From assembly GCA_037176725.1 (NCBI GenBank), contig JAZBRS010000014.1:71468501-71532500 (forward strand): a stretch of DNA of 64,000 nt. Direction: 5' to 3'. Source of the DNA: Posidonia oceanica. Taxonomy: Eukaryota; Streptophyta; Magnoliopsida; Alismatales; Posidoniaceae. Of the stretch, positions 1 through 10,013 are shown in pieces; the stretch's first letter is position 1, and each line of letters begins with the position of its first letter. The notes under the pieces were generated by a model, which worked only from the letters and a program-made list of their open reading frames with translations, made no database searches and was not told the DNA's origin. The position numbers were made by a program, and so were the translations under genes.

Positions 1-410
1 GCACGGTGACGGAGGTCGGTGACGACCGGCAGCGGCCACGCAGGAAGGGCTTGGGCGGTGGCCTGAGTTACAGTCCAGTCGCCGCTACACGTGGGGCCAA
101 ACTCAGTTGCCACTAATTTTGGTGACAAAGTCCATTCACCTCTCCATACAGCGCCTCAGCGTGCAACTCAGTAGGTTGGGCTGCTAATGGGCTTGTGTTG
201 GGCTAAGGCTTGGGTCAAGATGTGAAATGGGAATTGGATGGTTTTGGGTTGGTTTTGGGTAGGGTTTGGAATAGGATTTGATTTTGGGTCAAGTTTGGAA
301 TAGGATTTGGTTTTGGGTCAAGTTGGGTGGAAAGGTTGAAACCGCCGCTTCCGCGTTCGTTCCTCCAAGTTTAATCCACCACCAGGTGTCAAAATGGGAT
401 GTCTACAACT
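1..410 (-). mobile_element. U3 end of a Tat-lineage Ty3/gypsy LTR (cut by window edge)
   Basis: Read on the minus strand from 410 leftward, the sequence opens with TGTAGACATCCCATTTTGAC. This is the same LTR start as the solo LTR ending at 52550 (TGTAGACACTTCATTTTG) and the giant element at 15343 (TGTTGACATCCCATTTTG). A second shared block lies at about 345-365 and 52485-52508 (a CCGCCGCTTCCG-type motif). The rest of this LTR and its element would lie left of the window, so solo and full-length states cannot be told apart. It abuts a plus-strand LTR piece at 411, best explained as one element inserted into another's LTR. Confidence 0.75.
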
Positions 411-1795
411 GACAACTACCAGAAGTCACACATCAACGCCAAATGCCTCCAAACCACTCCTGCACCATCGGCGGACACCCACGAGCTCAATCCAATCGTG
501 CCGAGCAACCGCCGCCCCTTCCTACGCCGCAGCGACCTCAACACCGACGCACACCGGCGATCCACGTCAGGGAGCTGCTCCACGTGCTCCCGCAGGTGAG
601 AAACTTCTCCCTTACCTTCGTGGTACTCCACACTTGCTTCTTGGGTGTTTAATTGCATCTTATCTAGCCTGCATCGCCATATTTGGCTTTCTTCTCCGAC
701 GAAGTGCGCCGCCTGCCGTGTGAGACCGACAGGTCTTTGAGCTCGGCCGGAGGGCGCCACAGCCACCTATTTTTATCTTTGAATGCATGAATGTGTTCCC
801 TAGTATGTCATCTAGGTTTGCATGTATTTAATTCCATATTTCAAAGCCATTTGCATAGCGAAATCGACCGCTGAACTTTGTTGTTTGGACTGTCAAACCT
901 GGTGCGCGTATTCGGCAGTTCAGGCCGAGTTTCCAGCCAAGGTTTCGCACCTCCCCATGCACCCATTTTCAGTTCTAATTGCATGAATGTGTTCCCTAGT
1001 ATGCCATCTAGGTCTGCATATATTTAATTCCATATTTCAAAGCCATTTGCATAGTGAAATCGACCGCCGAACTTCGTTGTTTGGACTGTCAAACCTGGTG
1101 CGCGTATTCCATTCGCGTATTCGGCAGTTCAGGTCGAGTTTCCAGCTAAGGTTTCATACCTTTCCATGCATCCATTTAGGAATCTAATTACATGATTTTG
1201 TTTCTGGATGTTTACTCTAGCTTGCCATGTCTTTAGCTCTTTGTTTTGATTTCGTTAGCATAGCTTGCTTGGGCAATGAAGTTCACTGTCTTGGAACAGC
1301 AACTTGATGCACGTATAGCCTGCACGTGTAGGCTGCGCATATTGGTCAGTTTCCAGACAGTGGACAGAATGCCCATTTGCCGCTTTGTTTTCCTCTCGCT
1401 TAACTTGTTTACCCCTGTTTAAGCTTTCCTAACGTGTTTATCGTCTCCTTGTGGCATTTTAATTTCGATTAGTCTTCCTGGCATGTTTTTCTTACTAAAT
1501 CTAGCATATTTTCACAAATGCATGTCGCTTCGCATTGCATGGTTTTTCCGTCGTTTTGTTTCTCGCCTACATTGCATTAGGGCGATGATGCTTACTGGCT
1601 TGATTTCTTATGAACTAGGGCACGCCCGATTCAGAACACCGGTAGTGCTGCTGAGCACATAGACTACACGTTTAATTTCCATCATGTATCTTAACATCCT
1701 GAGCACGTAATTAAACATTCATAACATGGCATAGCATTCCTCGCCCTCGGGCGTATAGTAAAGGCAAGCAATTGTCGACATTTCTGCATATGTGA

Positions 1796-1885
1796 GCGAG
1801 AAGCCTAAAAAGACCGATTCCGGGCGTATCGGGGGTGCCTAACACCTTCCCCGTGCGTAACAGGAGTCTTTACCCTTTTTCTTGG
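1796..1885 (+). promoter_or_regulatory. Conserved LTR core block
   Basis: A block containing GAGCGAGAAGCCTAAAAAGA, then GGTGCCTAACACCTTCCCCG, then CGTAACAGGAGTC recurs in every sufficiently complete Tat-lineage LTR of the window (20868-20995, 41380-41505 and, inverted, about 50355-50480). Flanking LTR sequence has diverged far more, so selection on this block is likely. Its role (transcript start, RNA structure, 3' processing or packaging) is not shown by the sequence. Confidence 0.6.
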
Positions 1886-2009
1886 CCCGTAATGACTATT
1901 ATGCCCTCATCCTAGGCACGAGTTATTTATTTCTGCATAGCATTGCACCCATTTACATGTTTTCATACATTTCCTCGGTTTTCCTTGTCTCCCGATTTAA
2001 TAGACTAGG

Positions 2010-2019
2010 TGGCGACTTC
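2010..2019 (+). promoter_or_regulatory. PBS-like motif inside the LTR
   Basis: TGGCGACTTC is identical to the first ten bases of the giant element's primer binding site at 21312 but lies inside the LTR, 154 nt before its end. The same motif recurs at similar distances in the other LTRs (21133-21143 with one mismatch, 41637-41646, and inverted at 50238-50247). Confidence 0.5.
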
Positions 2020-2173
2020 AAATTTGCTTTATCTTTATTTTTTTCTCTTTTTTTCGGTGTTTTCGAGTAGAGTTTCCTTCCTCGGATCCACCCGCTCATA
2101 GTGGCCTATTATCGGTCGGTGCACGCGAGCCTTGGCATCATGCATGAACGCGTCGATTTCCAAGGTTGCTACA

Positions 2174-2690
2174 GTTATGTAGTTTAGTGGTCTTGGTATT
2201 TGGATTATTAGATATCTATTTATCTAAGAAATCCTATATATGTGTAACCACATACCTTAATGCAATACACTTCTTCTTTCTTCAATCTAATAGAAATAAA
2301 ATAAGGAAGTATGAAATTGAAAACTAAAACTAAAAAAAACTAAAACGTTACGAATAAAAAAACCAATATTACCATATAAAAAGGGATATTAGAATGTAAA
2401 ATTGAAACTAAAACTAAATTTTAAAACTAAAACGTTACGAATCATTAAAATTACGATATAAAAAGGATATTAATGTGATTCAATTACCATAAAAATCTAT
2501 CAATAAAATGAAAATAGAGGGAAATTGAAAATTCACAAAACCACCATTACAAAATAGGTGGTTTTACTAATTCAAAAACTACATTTAATCTAAAACATGG
2601 GATGTGTTATTAACGGTGAATAATGAAGAGCCTTAAATAGCAAAAGTAAGGACAGACCTCATCTGATAATTTACGTATATATATATAGGA
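2174..2690. other. AT-rich intergenic DNA with a diverged tandem duplication
   Basis: I see no gene. A unit of roughly 80-90 bp containing AAAACGTTACGAAT and ATATAAAAAGG.ATATTA is present twice in tandem (about 2312-2398 and 2399-2475). The stretch ends in a short TA tract that abuts the MITE. Confidence 0.5.
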
Positions 2691-3270
2691 GAGTGTTTGA
2701 ATGAGCCTGGGAGCTCACTTAATTAAAATGAACTCCCTCTTAGACCTCTTGTAGATTTCATTATATATCATTCATAAGAAAAATATAAACCATAGATGTT
2801 GATCTAAAATACTTAAAATATATGTAAATGAAAATTCAAGTCAATAGAAAAACTTCTAATTTTACGATCTAACTTGCACGAATTCATCGGTTTCTTATTA
2901 ATCAACAAAAATGTAATTTGATGAATACCTTGTTTTTTAAGATATAATTATCAAAATCACTTGATTTTCAGATCATAAATATCATGAAAAATGTAGACCA
3001 TATCCACCATTTGGATTTCACATTTGATGGATGAATTTTGAGATATAACGATAAATTCATGACTAATAGGCTTATTTTTATTTGAAATTTTTTATTTATC
3101 TTTGACACCTAACATTAAAATTTCAGAAACAATTGATATTTGATATGTTGGATGTATAAATGACATAGATCATATCCTACGGTTGAAAGTTTGATATTAT
3201 CTACGGATTATGAAAATGATATGGGGACTCAATTTACATAAAATGTGCCCTAGGCTCGTTCAAATTTTTC
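2691..3270. mobile_element. MITE-like element inserted in a TA/CA microsatellite
   Basis: The left end reads GTTTGAATGAGCCTGGGAG and the right end, reverse-complemented, reads TTTGAACGAGCCTAGGGCAC. These form an imperfect terminal inverted repeat about 575 bp apart. The interior is AT-rich without coding capacity. The left flank is TATATATATATA and the right flank is a CACACA/TATATA tract, so the element sits in a microsatellite and a target duplication cannot be read. Non-autonomous family; superfamily not assigned. Confidence 0.55.
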
Positions 3271-3352
3271 TGTACACACACACATATATACAAACACACA
3301 TGCGCACGCACGTACATACATACATACATGTATGTGTGTGTGTGTGTGTTGG
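3271..3352. repeat. Compound microsatellite (CA)n-(TA)n-(TACA)n-(TG)n
   Basis: Runs of CACACA, ATATATA, CATACATACATACATG and TGTGTGTGTGTG follow one another. The CATACATG..CATGTATG core is palindromic. Confidence 0.9.
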
Positions 3353-5053
3353 TGTTTAAAATCATCCAAATTAACACATTTAACGTTAACCTTCCCTAAA
3401 TTATCTTATAAGTACGCTTCCACTTTAGAGATATTAATATTCAAGTTAAAGATAACGAAGTATACCGTATCACCATATGTTACCTATACGTAATGCTTAC
3501 ATAAAATTATATAGATTTATCTTTCCAATTCTAACATCATCTTATACTTAAACTCTATTTGTTATAATCCTAATGAAGCTTGTACCCATAAATAACACAA
3601 CCAAATTTACTAATCCAAATTATAATGACAATTTAAAAAATTAGGGTTATATATGAAAGTGGGGCAAATTAATAACTTGAGATCTTTAAGTTAGCTTTTA
3701 ACTCATCAACATTAACCAAGCATCTAACAATGATGTCATACATGTAAGCTAAGTTAGGGATTGATGGTTTACGCATCTATGTTAAGTTCAATGGTATTCA
3801 CGTAATCCAATCGTTTTTTGACGTTAGACATGTAAAAATCCCAAGCATTTTTGCTATGAAATCTATAATGTGGTTCATGTCCAACGTGATAGTTCATGTC
3901 CAACATGATAATGTCGCGAAGAAGTCATAGACACATCTCGAAAATAATTTTAATCCAAAAAATTAAGGGATTTTATACATCCTCCTCACAAACATGCATA
4001 TTAAAAAATATGGGAGATGCTAGAATACGCCATGTTTATGATAGCACGAAAGTGAATAAATCTTAGTGTCCAACATTAGCATCTGTGGGTGGTGGAGTAT
4101 GGATATAAGAGTGGTATTTTTGTAAAATGCAAGATAGACATGAAACAGTGTAAAAGTATATTATGTGTTGGTGTATTGGAAAACTTTTTTAAAATATATT
4201 TTCATAAACTATGGATCTGTTTGGCAAAAAAATCCGATTATTGTCAAGCTTGTGCCACTAAGCATGATCCAGAAAATCTCACTCTGTAGAATTTTTGGGG
4301 TGGTTTATTTTTGACAATAAATAATTATTTCTTCTTTGTTATGTCACATAATCCACTACCATAATCCCTAAAACAAACATACTCTATACTTTTTTACATG
4401 CCTTTTAAAGTTACATGATTATTATAAGTTGAAAATGATATAATATAAAAATATGAAATTTGCAGAGATTTAAACACAGACGTGCATCTGGTTTTCAAGG
4501 TACCCAGCTGTTAACTTGCCTTGTTTTCAAGGTACCCAGTAGCTATTAGATCGTCGTACGTGGTGCTAGCTACCCAGTCGTTAACTCGTCGTGCCTCTGC
4601 CGCAGCTTTGGGGACCGATCGACACCTCACTTGCAAAAGTTCGTAGGTGGTGGAGGCTAGAGGGACGCACATTCGTAATAGCGTTCGGACTCATTAGATA
4701 TTTTTAATTTAAAATTATTTACAATTCACTCCTAATAACTACCTTCCAAATTTTCAAATTCCTTAATCTCCTCAGAAATTCAATTAATCACATACATTAC
4801 ATAATCGTAACTAAATGATTACTACCTCCGTTAATCACTCTTCTTACTCAATCCACGAACCACTTCCCTTTTTTTTTAGAACCTGCAATCATGCACTACA
4901 CGTGAATTTCACCATTGTATTAGAAGCAAAGTTTATGCAAATGAAGTAGGTCTTAGAAGGAGATGAGAATACAAGGCTCTTCCACCTTCAGATCAAATAA
5001 GTCTTCAGTTGGCCAATATATAGTGAAATAATTCAAGAATCCTCCTCAAATAC
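3353..5053. other. AT-rich intergenic DNA, no gene seen
   Basis: No recognisable protein is encoded; short ORFs such as 4089-4289 match no family I know. A weak MITE candidate lies at about 4212-4384: GGATCTGTTTGGC on the left and, inverted on the right, GTATGTTTGTTTTAGGGAT, as in many plant non-autonomous elements. A GGTACCCAG motif is repeated at about 4499 and 4530. Confidence 0.4.
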
Positions 5054-5077
5054 GACCACATCAAGTGGCAGAGCCAC
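5054..5077 (+). repeat. hAT target duplication and left terminal inverted repeat
   Basis: Target duplication GACCACAT occupies 5054-5061. The terminal repeat CAAGTGGCAGAGCCAC starts at 5062 and pairs with the right end with an extra base and a transition. Confidence 0.8.
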
Positions 5078-5209
5078 ATATATGTAAGGTGGGTCATATG
5101 ATCCACCTAAATTTTTAAAAAACCTTCCTATTATATACTTTTGGAAAATTTTGCACCACCTAACCAAGTTACAATGATCCACCCTGTGACCTTGACCCAC
5201 ATGCCACAT

Positions 5210-5760
5210 AACAAGACACCCTCTGCCAGTCTCGACCCCACGCCCACGGTCCCCACCCTCTACCAGTCTACCCTCCGCTCTCACCCTCGCCCCTCGCCCC
5301 TCGCCCTCCACGGCTCTGCCCTCCCCTCTCCGCTCTCGCCCTCGCCCCGCCGCCCTCGCCCTTCGCCCTTCGCTCTGCAGACTGCAGCCTCGTCGCCTCG
5401 CCCCTCGCCCTCCCCTCTCCACTCTCGCCCTCGCCCCGCCGCCCTCGCCCTTCGCCCTTCGCTCTGCAAACTGTAGCCTCATCGCCTCGCCCCTCGCCCT
5501 CCCCTCTCCGCTCTCACCCTCGCCCCGCCGCCCTCGCCCATCACCCTCCGCTCTGCAGACTGCAGCCTCGTCGCCCTCCGCTCTCGCCCCTTGCCCCTCG
5601 CCCTCCGCTCTGCAGCCCCGTCGCCCTCCACCCTCGCCTCTCGCCCTCCGCTCTGCAGCCCTGTCACCCTCCGCCCTCAGCGCCTCTGCTCTCGCCCTCC
5701 GCGGCTCTGCCCTCACACTCCAGCCTCCGCGGCTCCGCTCCGCCCTCACCCTCCTTTGAA
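5210..5760. repeat. GC-rich CTCGCCCTCGCCC low-complexity repeat inside the hAT element
   Basis: The tract consists of irregular repeats of CTCGCCC and CTCCGCTCTG words, with a longer unit of roughly 100 bp repeated about three times from 5330 to 5580 (each containing CTGCA.ACTG.AGCCTCGTCGC). It lies where the transposase 5' leader or first exon would be. All long ORFs across it (arginine/glutamate-rich on minus, proline/serine-rich on plus) follow from composition and should not be read as genes. Confidence 0.75.
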
Positions 5761-6104
5761 AGGTATGATTTTTTTTTTCATCCAACAAGACATTCAATGT
5801 TTATTCTCTGCTAATTGAAGATTTAAATTGAAGATTCTCAGATTGTTTGTTCTCTGCTAATTGAAGATTTAAATTGTTTGTTCTCAGATTGATTGACAAT
5901 CAGATTGTACAAGCTTACATTAAAGATTTAAATTGTTTGATGTGCATATTTTTTCCTTTTTGTCAATCTGAATGTTTGAGGTATTGATTTTGCTCAGAAA
6001 ATTTATTGCTTTAGCAATGAAAATGAGGATCAATTCTATGAATTCTATATGAGGCATTGTTCAGATAGTGCAGTGAATGTTTAGTACTGTTTGAGGCATT
6101 TTTT

Positions 6105-6205
6105 TTCTTTTATATGAATTCTATGTTTGTGAGTTTATTGCTCAGAAAAATTAAGGATCAATTTTAGATGCATTTTTATTGTAATTAGCTCCATTCAATG
6201 TTTAT
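6105..6205 (+). repeat. Left copy of a ~105-bp direct repeat flanking the captured LRR fragment
   Basis: The sequence from TTTATATGAATTCTATGTTT to TTCAATGTTTAT is nearly identical to 6842-6955 (three or four differences by eye). The second copy continues into the transposase leader, so this copy looks like a duplicate of element sequence generated when the LRR fragment was taken up. Confidence 0.8.
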
Positions 6206-6838
6206 TGCTACTCGAATATCTAGGATGAAATACTTAAAAACGTTGGATTTGAGTTGCACTGACATTCAAGAGTTACCTGAGGATGTGATCAGTCAGCTGA
6301 AACACTTGCACTTCCTTGGTCTTAATGGCATTGCAATTCAAATGCTACCACAATCTATATGCAAGCTCTATAATTTGTAGTCTTTGGAGCTTAAAAAATG
6401 TAGAAGACTCGAAGAGCTACCTGCAGACATAGCAGAAGTATTCAACATACGTCGCCTAGATTTAGATAAGGATACTAGGTGTCTTTGCATGCCGAAAGGA
6501 ATTGCAAAGTTAACTGGATTACAAACACTGTCTGTATTCAATGTGGGAAGATCAGATGGGTTTGCAAGGATAAGGGATTTGGAGATGTTAGAAAACCTTA
6601 GTGGAGAACTCTGCATTTTTGGTCTGTGCAATGCCTTAGTCCCCATCATTTGGCCAACTTCCGAAACTTAAATGCCTTGTTATAAGTGAGCTATATGAAT
6701 TACAAGTATGGGATGGGGTTGGGAAAGATGATTTCCCAAAGCTTAGAAAGTTGTCGTTCTTTAATTGCCCAAAGCTGAGGGTGATACCCTGATTTGCTTC
6801 TCTGAAAAGCAATTTATGGAAAGTTGTCGTTCTTTATC
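6206..6838 (+). pseudogene. Captured NBS-LRR-type leucine-rich-repeat fragment
   Basis: Plus-strand translation from about 6206 gives successive LRR units of the plant CC-NBS-LRR (RGA-like) type: LKTLDLSCTDIQELPE, LHFLGLNGIAIQMLPQSI, then LELKKCRRLEELPADI, LTGLQTLSVFNV, and at the end LRKLSFFNCPKLRVIP. Such proteins are intracellular immune receptors; only part of the LRR domain is present, with no NB-ARC domain. It is broken by a TAG at 6378, a frameshift near 6640-6660 and a TGA at 6790. At its right edge an 18-bp word (6746-6763) recurs at 6819-6836, a filler-like scar. It sits upstream of the transposase and between two copies of a ~105-bp element sequence, so it was captured by the transposon and is not a resident gene. 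Confidence 0.82.
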
Positions 6839-6841
6839 AAA

Positions 6842-6955
6842 TTTTTTTTCCTTTATATGAATTCTATGTTTGTGAGTTTATTGCTCAGAAAAATTGAAGA
6901 TCAATTTTAGATGCATTTTTGTTGTAATTAGCTCCATTCAATGTTTATGTTTATT
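6842..6955 (+). repeat. Right copy of the ~105-bp direct repeat flanking the LRR fragment
   Basis: It matches 6105-6205 closely. It runs on without a break into TTTGCAATGTGATTGTG and the transposase start at 7021, so it is probably the original element sequence. Confidence 0.8.
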
Positions 6956-7020
6956 TTATGCAAATTGCAGTGTGATTTTTTGCAATGTGATTGTGAAGTA
7001 GTTGTATTTTCTAGACAGAT

Positions 7021-9386
7021 ATGGATAAATATTTGATAAAAAAGAGACCTTTAGATGGATCATCAATGAGAAGTAAACCTAGTCCTACTACTAGTAATCA
7101 AGAATGCAGTCAGCCACCATCTTAAGTTCAAAGAAAGTTTGTTCTGAATTCCAGATTGAAAATCTAATTTCAGATCCTGGTTTAAGACCACCTATAGCAA
7201 GTTATCATGTTAATGATCAAGATAGAATACGACGAGTATATTTGCAAAAAGGTCCTTGTCGACCCCGAGAACATGATTATCCATACACCATGTTTGGAAA
7301 CAACAAACACCGTTTCAATGTTGAGTGGCTTGCAGAGTTTAATGATTGGTTGGAGTATAGTATGGAGAAAGATGCTGCTTTTTATTTGTTTTGTTATGTT
7401 TGTCCAGAAGTAGGTGTTGATCCAGCTTTTGTGATAAGGGGATTTAATGCTTGGAATAACAAGCAGATGTTATATAATCATGTTGGGAAGCACAACAATT
7501 TGCGTAATTCATCTAGGTTGAAGTGTATAGCTCTAATAAATGAGGAACAAAGTATTTCTACTTCTATCTCTAAGCAATCAGAAAGAGATAAAAAGGAATA
7601 CAGTGTTCGTTTGGTTGCTTCAATTAATTGCATACGTTTTCTCTTACATCAAGATTTACCTTTTCCTGATCACCATGAATCTGAAAAGTCCTCAAATCAA
7701 AGAAACTTTCTTGAATTGTTGAAGTGGTTTGCTACACATAATGAAGAAATTGGAAAAGTTTTGTTGAAGAATGCTCTAGGGAATAACAAACTAACATCAC
7801 CAGACATTCAGAAGGATATTGTATCTGCATTAGCAAGTGAAACATTTGAACAAATTGTTAAAGATATGATTTTTATACTATTCTAGTTGATGAATCTCGT
7901 GATATGGCATCAAAAGAACAAATGGCGGTAGTATTACGCTATATAAACAGAAACGGCTATATCATTGAGAGTTTTCTAGGCCTTGTGCATGTTAGTGACA
8001 CACGTGCTTTGTCACTTAAAAATGCCATTTGCGATTTGTTGTGTACATTTGGACTTAGCATTAGCAATTTGCGTGGTCAAGGTTATGATGGTGCTAGCAA
8101 CATGCGAGGAGAGTTTAATAGGTTAAAGACTTCGATTCTAAAAGAAAATCCTTGTGCTTTCTACATTCATTGTTTTGCTCATCAGCTTCAGTTGATACTT
8201 ATAGCAGTTGCAAAAAATCATGTGGAAGTTACTTCATTCTTTGATATAATTTCCATGGTAATGAATTGTGTTGGAGGTTCATGCAAGCGTCGTGATACTC
8301 TTAGGGCTAAAGAAGTTGAAAGAGTGGCTAAAGAACTTGAATCTAGGGAAGTTAAAAGTGGCACAGGTAAAAATCAATCAAAAGAGCTGGTGAAACACAT
8401 TGGGGTTCACATTATGCTGTTTTAATGAATTTAACTCATATGTTTTCATAAATGTTCTTCAAATCCTTAAAATTGATGGTGAAGATGTAAAGATAAAGGG
8501 ACGGGCAAATACCTATTTGAACCTTATGCAGACATTTGACTATGTGTTTATGTTGCACATGATGAAAATAATTTTAGGAATTACATGTGATTTGTCAGAT
8601 GCATTACAGAGAAATGATCAAGATATCATGAATGCTATTAATTTATTGAGAGTTTCTCGAAGGCGATTAAATTCTTTGAGAAATGATGACAATGAATGGG
8701 AGTCTTTGCTTTTAAAAGTATGTTCATTTTGTGAAAAGCACAATATAGAAGTTAAAAGCATGGATATGATTTTTCAAGATTCAGGGAGACCACGACGTGG
8801 CCAGGAAGAGAAGATGAATCTTCATCATTTTCGATTTGATATTTTCAACACTGTGATTGATTTGTTAATCAATGAACTCAATGATCGTTTTAGCGAGAGA
8901 AGCACAAAATTACTTCTATATGTTGCATGTCTTGATCCAAGTGACAATTTTACCTCTTTTGATAAAGAGAAGTTGATTAAACTTGCACAACTTTATCCTT
9001 TTGATTTCTGTAGCAAAGAATTTGATAGACTTGAAAATCAGTTTGATGCATATATATTAGATGTCCGTGGTAATCCTAAATTTGCCAGTGTGAAAGGCAT
9101 TTCTCGACTTGCTCAGAAAGTTATGGAATTGAAGATGGATCATGTTTATTTTCTTGTATATTGACTTTTGAAGTTAGCATTGCTTCTTCCTATTGCTACT
9201 GCTTCTGTGGAAAGAGTATTCTCTGCAATGAGTATTATAAAAACTCGTTTACTTAACAGAATGGGAGATAGGTTCATGAATGATTGTTTAGTTACTTACA
9301 TTGAGCGGGATGTAGTCGATGAGATCGACAACAAGACCATCATGGAGCGATTTCAGAATATGCGATCTCGTCGTGGAATTTTGTAA
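7021..9386 (+). pseudogene. hAT transposase (TTF-type zinc finger / hAT dimerisation), decayed
   Basis: Plant hAT transposases of the TTF-finger (zinc finger MYM-like) group excise and reinsert their element in the nucleus. The ATG at 7021 (MDKYLIKKRPLDGSS) is the usual family start. Then come the TTF-type region (YLQKGPCRPREHDYP, WLEYSMEKDAAFYLFCYVC, ~7225-7420), the DUF4371-like catalytic core (SSNQRNFLELLKWF, LTSPDIQKDIV, LRGQGYDGASNMRGEF, FYIHCFAHQLQL, ~7690-8200) and the C-terminal hAT dimerisation segment (IATASVERVFSAMSII, MNDCLVTYIERD, ~9190-9310). Breaks: frameshifts near 7100, 7875, 8395 and 8450, plus an in-frame TGA at 9162 just before the dimerisation segment. Total length (~790 codons) fits a full-length family member, so the gene decayed in place. 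Identity is secure; function is lost. Confidence 0.92.
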
Positions 9387-9497
9387 TGTAAGTGTTACTT
9401 TTATTGTTATTTATAATTTTAATATAATGCATGTCTTTTTATTTAGTATTTTTTTTCCAGTCATTAGACTTTTATATGACACACCTTTCAAAATTTC

Positions 9498-9519
9498 CTA
9501 GCTCCGCCACTGACCACAC
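9498..9519 (-). repeat. hAT right terminal inverted repeat and target duplication
   Basis: CTAGCTCCGCCACT ends the element at 9511. It is followed by GACCACAC, matching the left flank GACCACAT in 7 of 8 positions. Confidence 0.8.
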
Positions 9520-10013
9520 TTATTGTTCACTTATCAAGTGGAGTCTTCTGCGGTTAATAATCAGTTATGAATCCTCATTCCTAAAGAGGAAGAGAACTAT
9601 TCAATTTTGAGCGCACGAATGAGCTAAAAGCTTCCATTGTGAGATGATTAACCCTCTATTTTCTTAAAAAATTAACGGGAGATACTCAAGAACGATAATA
9701 TCTTGAAGGTTTTTTTCAAAAAAAAAAAAAAATTCCGTGCTCTAAATCTTGTTCTTGAACGATAATATTTTGAAGGTTTTCTTCTGCAGTCGGAAGTTAT
9801 CCTTGGCTTCCTAGGCTTTAGTACAATTTCCTTATCCTTTATTTTCATAAGTATTTGGACCAATACATTATAAGAGGGGTTCATCCATGATTGATTTCTT
9901 ATACTTGTACTTAATATACCAAACCGCTTCTTGGTATTTGATTATTCTTTTACTCATATCTATTTCCAATAATAATTGGTCTCATGGAAATCAATTTTCA
10001 TATATAGGAAAAG
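9520..10013. other. Intergenic DNA between hAT and copia elements, no gene seen
   Basis: AT-rich sequence with an A run at 9719-9732. The phrase GAACGATAATAT.TTGAAGG occurs twice (about 9690 and 9757), a small local duplication. No recognisable coding sequence. Confidence 0.6.

Larger units (their letters stand above)
411..2173 (+). mobile_element. 3' part of a plus-strand Tat-lineage LTR
   Basis: This stretch carries, in order, the landmarks of the 3' half of the giant element's LTR: GATGCTTACTGG near 1588, the GAGCAC..AGAC..CACGTTTA block near 1653, the GGTGCCTAACACCTTCCCCG block near 1835, GGTGGCGACTTC at 2009 and CGGTGCACGCGAGCC near 2117. It ends in TTGCTACA at 2173, matching the giant LTR end ATTACTACA at 21310. 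No primer binding site follows (GTTATGTAGTTTAG), so this is a 3' LTR or a solo LTR. A diverged tandem duplication of ~180 bp (about 785-960 and 985-1165) lies inside. Its 5' end is missing where the minus-strand LTR begins. Confidence 0.75.
5062..9511 (+). mobile_element. hAT transposon with decayed transposase and captured LRR fragment
   Basis: The left end CAAGTGGCAGAGCCA and the right end (inverted AGTGGCGGAGCTAGG) form terminal inverted repeats typical of plant hAT elements of this type. The flanks are GACCACAT (5054-5061) and GACCACAC (9512-9519), an 8-bp target duplication with one mismatch, the hAT length. Inside, in order: a GC-rich low-complexity tract, a gene fragment from an NBS-LRR-type resistance gene, and a transposase gene with several frameshifts and a stop codon. 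The element is about 4.45 kb and cannot now make its own transposase. Confidence 0.88.

Noticed and set aside
5033..5797. 254-codon minus-strand ORF rich in Arg, Glu and Gly
   Set aside because: It lies over the CTCGCCC repeat; the residues follow from the repeated words in every frame, and there is no domain or start context.
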